The notes under the pieces are model-generated. The model had not been told where the DNA came from. It saw only the letters and a list, made by a program, of their open reading frames with translations, and did no database searches. 8,909 bases of DNA from Lewinellaceae bacterium. GTDB taxonomy: Bacteria > Bacteroidota > Bacteroidia > Chitinophagales > Saprospiraceae. Below, in pieces: positions 7,409 to 8,909 of this stretch; positions within the stretch are counted from its first letter, which is position 1; the number at the start of each line of letters is the position of its first letter. The position numbers were made by a program, and so were the translations under genes. The stretch is taken from NCBI GenBank assembly GCA_020636025.1, contig JACJYQ010000015.1:1-8909 (forward strand), written 5' to 3'.

Positions 7409-8350
7409 TCAATTTTGCTGCGCCTGTTTTTTGGCAGCAAAGGCAGCAGCGGCTTCCCGTACCCAGGCGCCTTCCTCATGCACTTTTTTATGGTGATCCA
7501 TTCGCTCCCGATTGCACGGGCCGTTTCCACTGATCACCTGATGGAACTCATCCCAATTGATCTCTCCGGTGTCATACTGATTGGTATCGGGATTCCAGCG
7601 CAAGTCCGGGTCCGGAATGGTAAGCCCCAGAAATTCTGCTTGCGGTACAGTTTTATCAATAAATCGTTGACGCAGTTCGTCATTGCTGGCGCGCTTGATC
7701 TTCCACATCATGCCTTTATGTGTGCGCTGCGACTGGTTGTCATGCGGACCAAACATCATGAGCGCCGGCCACCACCAACGGTTCAGGGCGTCTTGTGCCA
7801 TTTCTCGCTGTTCGGGAGTACCATTCGCCATTTTCATCATGATCTCGTAACCCTGGCGCTGGTGAAAACTCTCTTCATTGCATATCCTGAACATGGCCCG
7901 GGCATAGGGGCCATAAGATGTTCGGCGAAGCGATAGCTGGTTGGTCACTGCTGCTCCATCTACCAGCCAGCCAATGGCTCCGATATCTGCCCAGTTTAAT
8001 GTAGGATAATTGAATACACTGGAATATTTGGCTTTCCCCTCATGAAGTTGCTCTATCAATTCATCGCGGCTAATGCCCAGGGTTTCAGCTGCGCTGTACA
8101 GGTACAAGCCATGCCCGCCTTCATCCTGGATCTTGGCAAGCAGTATCTTTTTCGCCCGTAAAGAAGGCGCTCTGGTGATCCAGTTTCCTTCAGGTTGCAT
8201 ACCAATTACCTCCGAATGTGCGTGTTGACTGATCTGACGAACATTGTGTGCCCGGTAATCATCTGGCATCCAGTCGCCAGGTTCAATTTTTTCTTCGGCG
8301 TCGATATAGGTTTGAAAATCCTGGAGTTTTTCCTGTAGTTCTATGGTCAT
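7409..8350 (-). CDS. paaA: PaaA, phenylacetyl-CoA epoxygenase catalytic (di-iron) subunit
   Basis: PaaA is the oxygenase subunit that uses O2 and reductant to turn phenylacetyl-CoA into its ring-1,2-epoxide, the first ring-activating step of aerobic phenylacetate breakdown. The 313-aa protein is the size of E. coli PaaA (about 309). Visible carboxylate-bridged di-iron motifs are Glu47 in the SEVIGMQPEGNW segment, EGGH at 77-80 (EXXH), and a later EESFH at 159-163 giving the second EXXH (Glu160, His163). Conserved surrounding blocks include RAPSLRAKKILLAKIQDEGG and RWWWPALMMFGP. All expected ligand motifs are present, so the enzyme should be active if paired with a reductase. The ATG at 8350 gives MTIELQEKL; an alanine-rich basic tail ends the protein. 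It is 15 bases downstream of a small membrane-protein gene and 23 bases upstream of paaB. Confidence 0.97.
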   Translation of the reverse strand: MTIELQEKLQDFQTYIDAEEKIEPGDWMPDDYRAHNVRQISQHAHSEVIGMQPEGNWITRAPSLRAKKILLAKIQDEGGHGLYLYSAAETLGISRDELIEQLHEGKAKYSSVFNYPTLNWADIGAIGWLVDGAAVTNQLSLRRTSYGPYARAMFRICNEESFHQRQGYEIMMKMANGTPEQREMAQDALNRWWWPALMMFGPHDNQSQRTHKGMMWKIKRASNDELRQRFIDKTVPQAEFLGLTIPDPDLRWNPDTNQYDTGEINWDEFHQVISGNGPCNRERMDHHKKVHEEGAWVREAAAAFAAKKQAQQN

Positions 8351-8365
8351 AATTCTTTTATTTAG

Positions 8366-8725
8366 TTAGGCTCTACCCGACCTGGTTAGATAGGCATTTG
8401 AAAAAATGAAGAGGAACCCCGCAAACAACAGCGGAATAGAAAACATCAAAAAGAGCATGGGTGATCTGAGTGTTTGAAACTGAATGGTGAATACCAAACC
8501 CCAGACTACGAAAAGCAGACCGCCAAAAATCCTTCTGTTCCATGCCACCATCAGCAATAATAAAGTAATCATAGTGGGAATCAGGTGGATCATGAAACCT
8601 GTGACAGATTCCCAAATGGAATTATTTTCTGAAAATGCATCCAGTGCAAATACGCTGATAAACAAGGCAAATGCCATTACCAGAATACGCGGGAACCAGG
8701 TCATAAAGTCCTTCATGGCGATCAT
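8366..8725 (-). CDS. Four-helix integral membrane protein of unknown function upstream of paaA
   Basis: I do not recognise this 119-aa protein beyond a generic small hypothetical membrane protein. Predicted helices lie near residues 13-29, 42-62, 66-83 and 89-109, separated by short polar turns (SENNS 32-36, WNRR 62-65) with a basic C-terminus (TRSGRA). There are no cysteines and no obvious catalytic or ligand motif. Two in-frame ATGs could start it, 8725 and 8716; the second gives MKDFMTWFPRILVM, a more usual beginning. It is on the same strand as paaA with only 15 bases between them, so co-transcription is likely. That does not prove a role in phenylacetate use; uptake or a housekeeping role are both open. 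A mobile-looking inverted repeat begins 23 bases upstream. Confidence 0.7.
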   Translation of the reverse strand: MIAMKDFMTWFPRILVMAFALFISVFALDAFSENNSIWESVTGFMIHLIPTMITLLLLMVAWNRRIFGGLLFVVWGLVFTIQFQTLRSPMLFLMFSIPLLFAGFLFIFSNAYLTRSGRA

Positions 8726-8748
8726 GCTTTTCTATTGGGTGCTTCTAA

Positions 8749-8909
8749 GAGTGTGTTTGGAATTTTCTGCCGGAGACTAAAATGAGGGCTTTTTTTGACA
8801 GTTTTTGCGTTTTTTCTGGTGCATAGCCGGGGTTACGTACCTGAAAAAAGGTGAAAAATGGCGAAAAAAGAACCGTTTTAGACCCGGTGAGAAAATTCCA
8901 GACACGCTC
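8749..8909. mobile_element. MITE-like or fold-back element: about 161-bp imperfect inverted repeat
   Basis: The left arm running in from 8749 and the reverse complement of the window's right end (8909 inward) align almost base for base. The outer 34 bases match at 27 positions by my hand count, including an identical TGGAATTTTCT block and an aligned CTAAAA. Further in, T-tracts on the left face A-tracts on the right. The inner blocks 8810-8828 and 8831-8849 match at about 15 of 19 positions, and the whole is symmetric about 8829. The ends start GAG, and the three bases before the left end are TAA. There is no gene inside, only short chance frames. This pattern fits a non-autonomous element with terminal inverted repeats. 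GAG ends with a 3-bp TNA target duplication would fit the IS1031 group of the IS5 family as I remember it. The right flank is off the window, so the boundary and duplication cannot be confirmed. Confidence 0.6.

Noticed and set aside
7386..7412. TTG start for paaB at 7412
   Set aside because: It adds nine residues with no match to PaaB and overlaps the paaA stop. The ATG at 7385 gives the family's usual N-terminus and length.
7415..7936. A 173-codon plus-strand frame opposite paaA
   Set aside because: It is antisense to a fully conserved paaA reading frame and its product resembles no protein; it is a codon-bias shadow.
8484..8780. A 98-codon plus-strand frame opposite the 119-aa membrane protein
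   Set aside because: The minus-strand frame has four clean hydrophobic helices and operon-like spacing to paaA. The plus-strand frame has neither and runs into the inverted repeat.
8745..8909. Open minus-strand frames entering from the right edge (stops at 8745 and 8777)
   Set aside because: Two overlapping frames are open at once, rich in F, K and S from the T/A tracts, with no recognisable domain. The inverted repeat explains the composition better than the 3' end of a gene.
8749..8909. Integron attC site or intrinsic terminator as explanation of the right-edge palindrome
   Set aside because: The ends lack the attC core (RYYYAAC/GTTRRRY) signals. The structure is far longer than a terminator, with T-tracts inside the arms and no T-run after the stem.

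Overview
The window carries two gene blocks that converge on each other. The likely source is a member of the Bacteroidota. Three features point that way: cbb3 oxidase subunits I and II are fused into one CcoNO polypeptide, CcoP has a single haem-c site, and the genes lack clear Shine-Dalgarno sequences and are preceded by A-rich leaders. This is an inference from gene architecture; no rRNA or other marker gene is present.

Bases 1-5745, plus strand: the back part of a cbb3-type (high-affinity) cytochrome c oxidase operon. The order is ccoNO (5' end off the window), a 59-codon ccoQ-like gene, ccoP, ccoG, ccoH (fixH), and a TauE/SafE-type (COG2836-like) membrane protein. The spacers are 19-55 bases, so the genes probably form one transcription unit. 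The first three encode the oxidase. CcoG and CcoH are assembly and copper-maturation factors, and the last protein probably also serves assembly or metal handling. The usual upstream partners (ccoI and ccoS, and the start of ccoN) would lie before base 1.

Bases 5742-8725, minus strand: the phenylacetyl-CoA epoxygenase genes, transcribed in the order 119-aa membrane protein, paaA, paaB, paaC, paaD. PaaA is the di-iron catalytic subunit, PaaC its structural partner, PaaB a small essential subunit and PaaD an Fe-S maturation-type protein. Together they open the aerobic phenylacetate pathway by epoxidising the ring of phenylacetyl-CoA with O2. The reductase gene paaE is not in the window. The stop codons of paaD and the TauE/SafE gene overlap, so the operons meet with no spacer and no conventional terminator.

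Bases 8726-8909: no gene. From 8749 to the window's last base lies a large imperfect inverted repeat of about 161 bp, centred near 8829. It has TIR-like ends, begins GAG and is preceded by TAA. It looks like a MITE or fold-back mobile element sitting 23 bp upstream of the first gene of the paa block. It also contains helically phased T- and A-tracts. This is the least expected structure in the window. No stretch over 300 bases lacks a gene.
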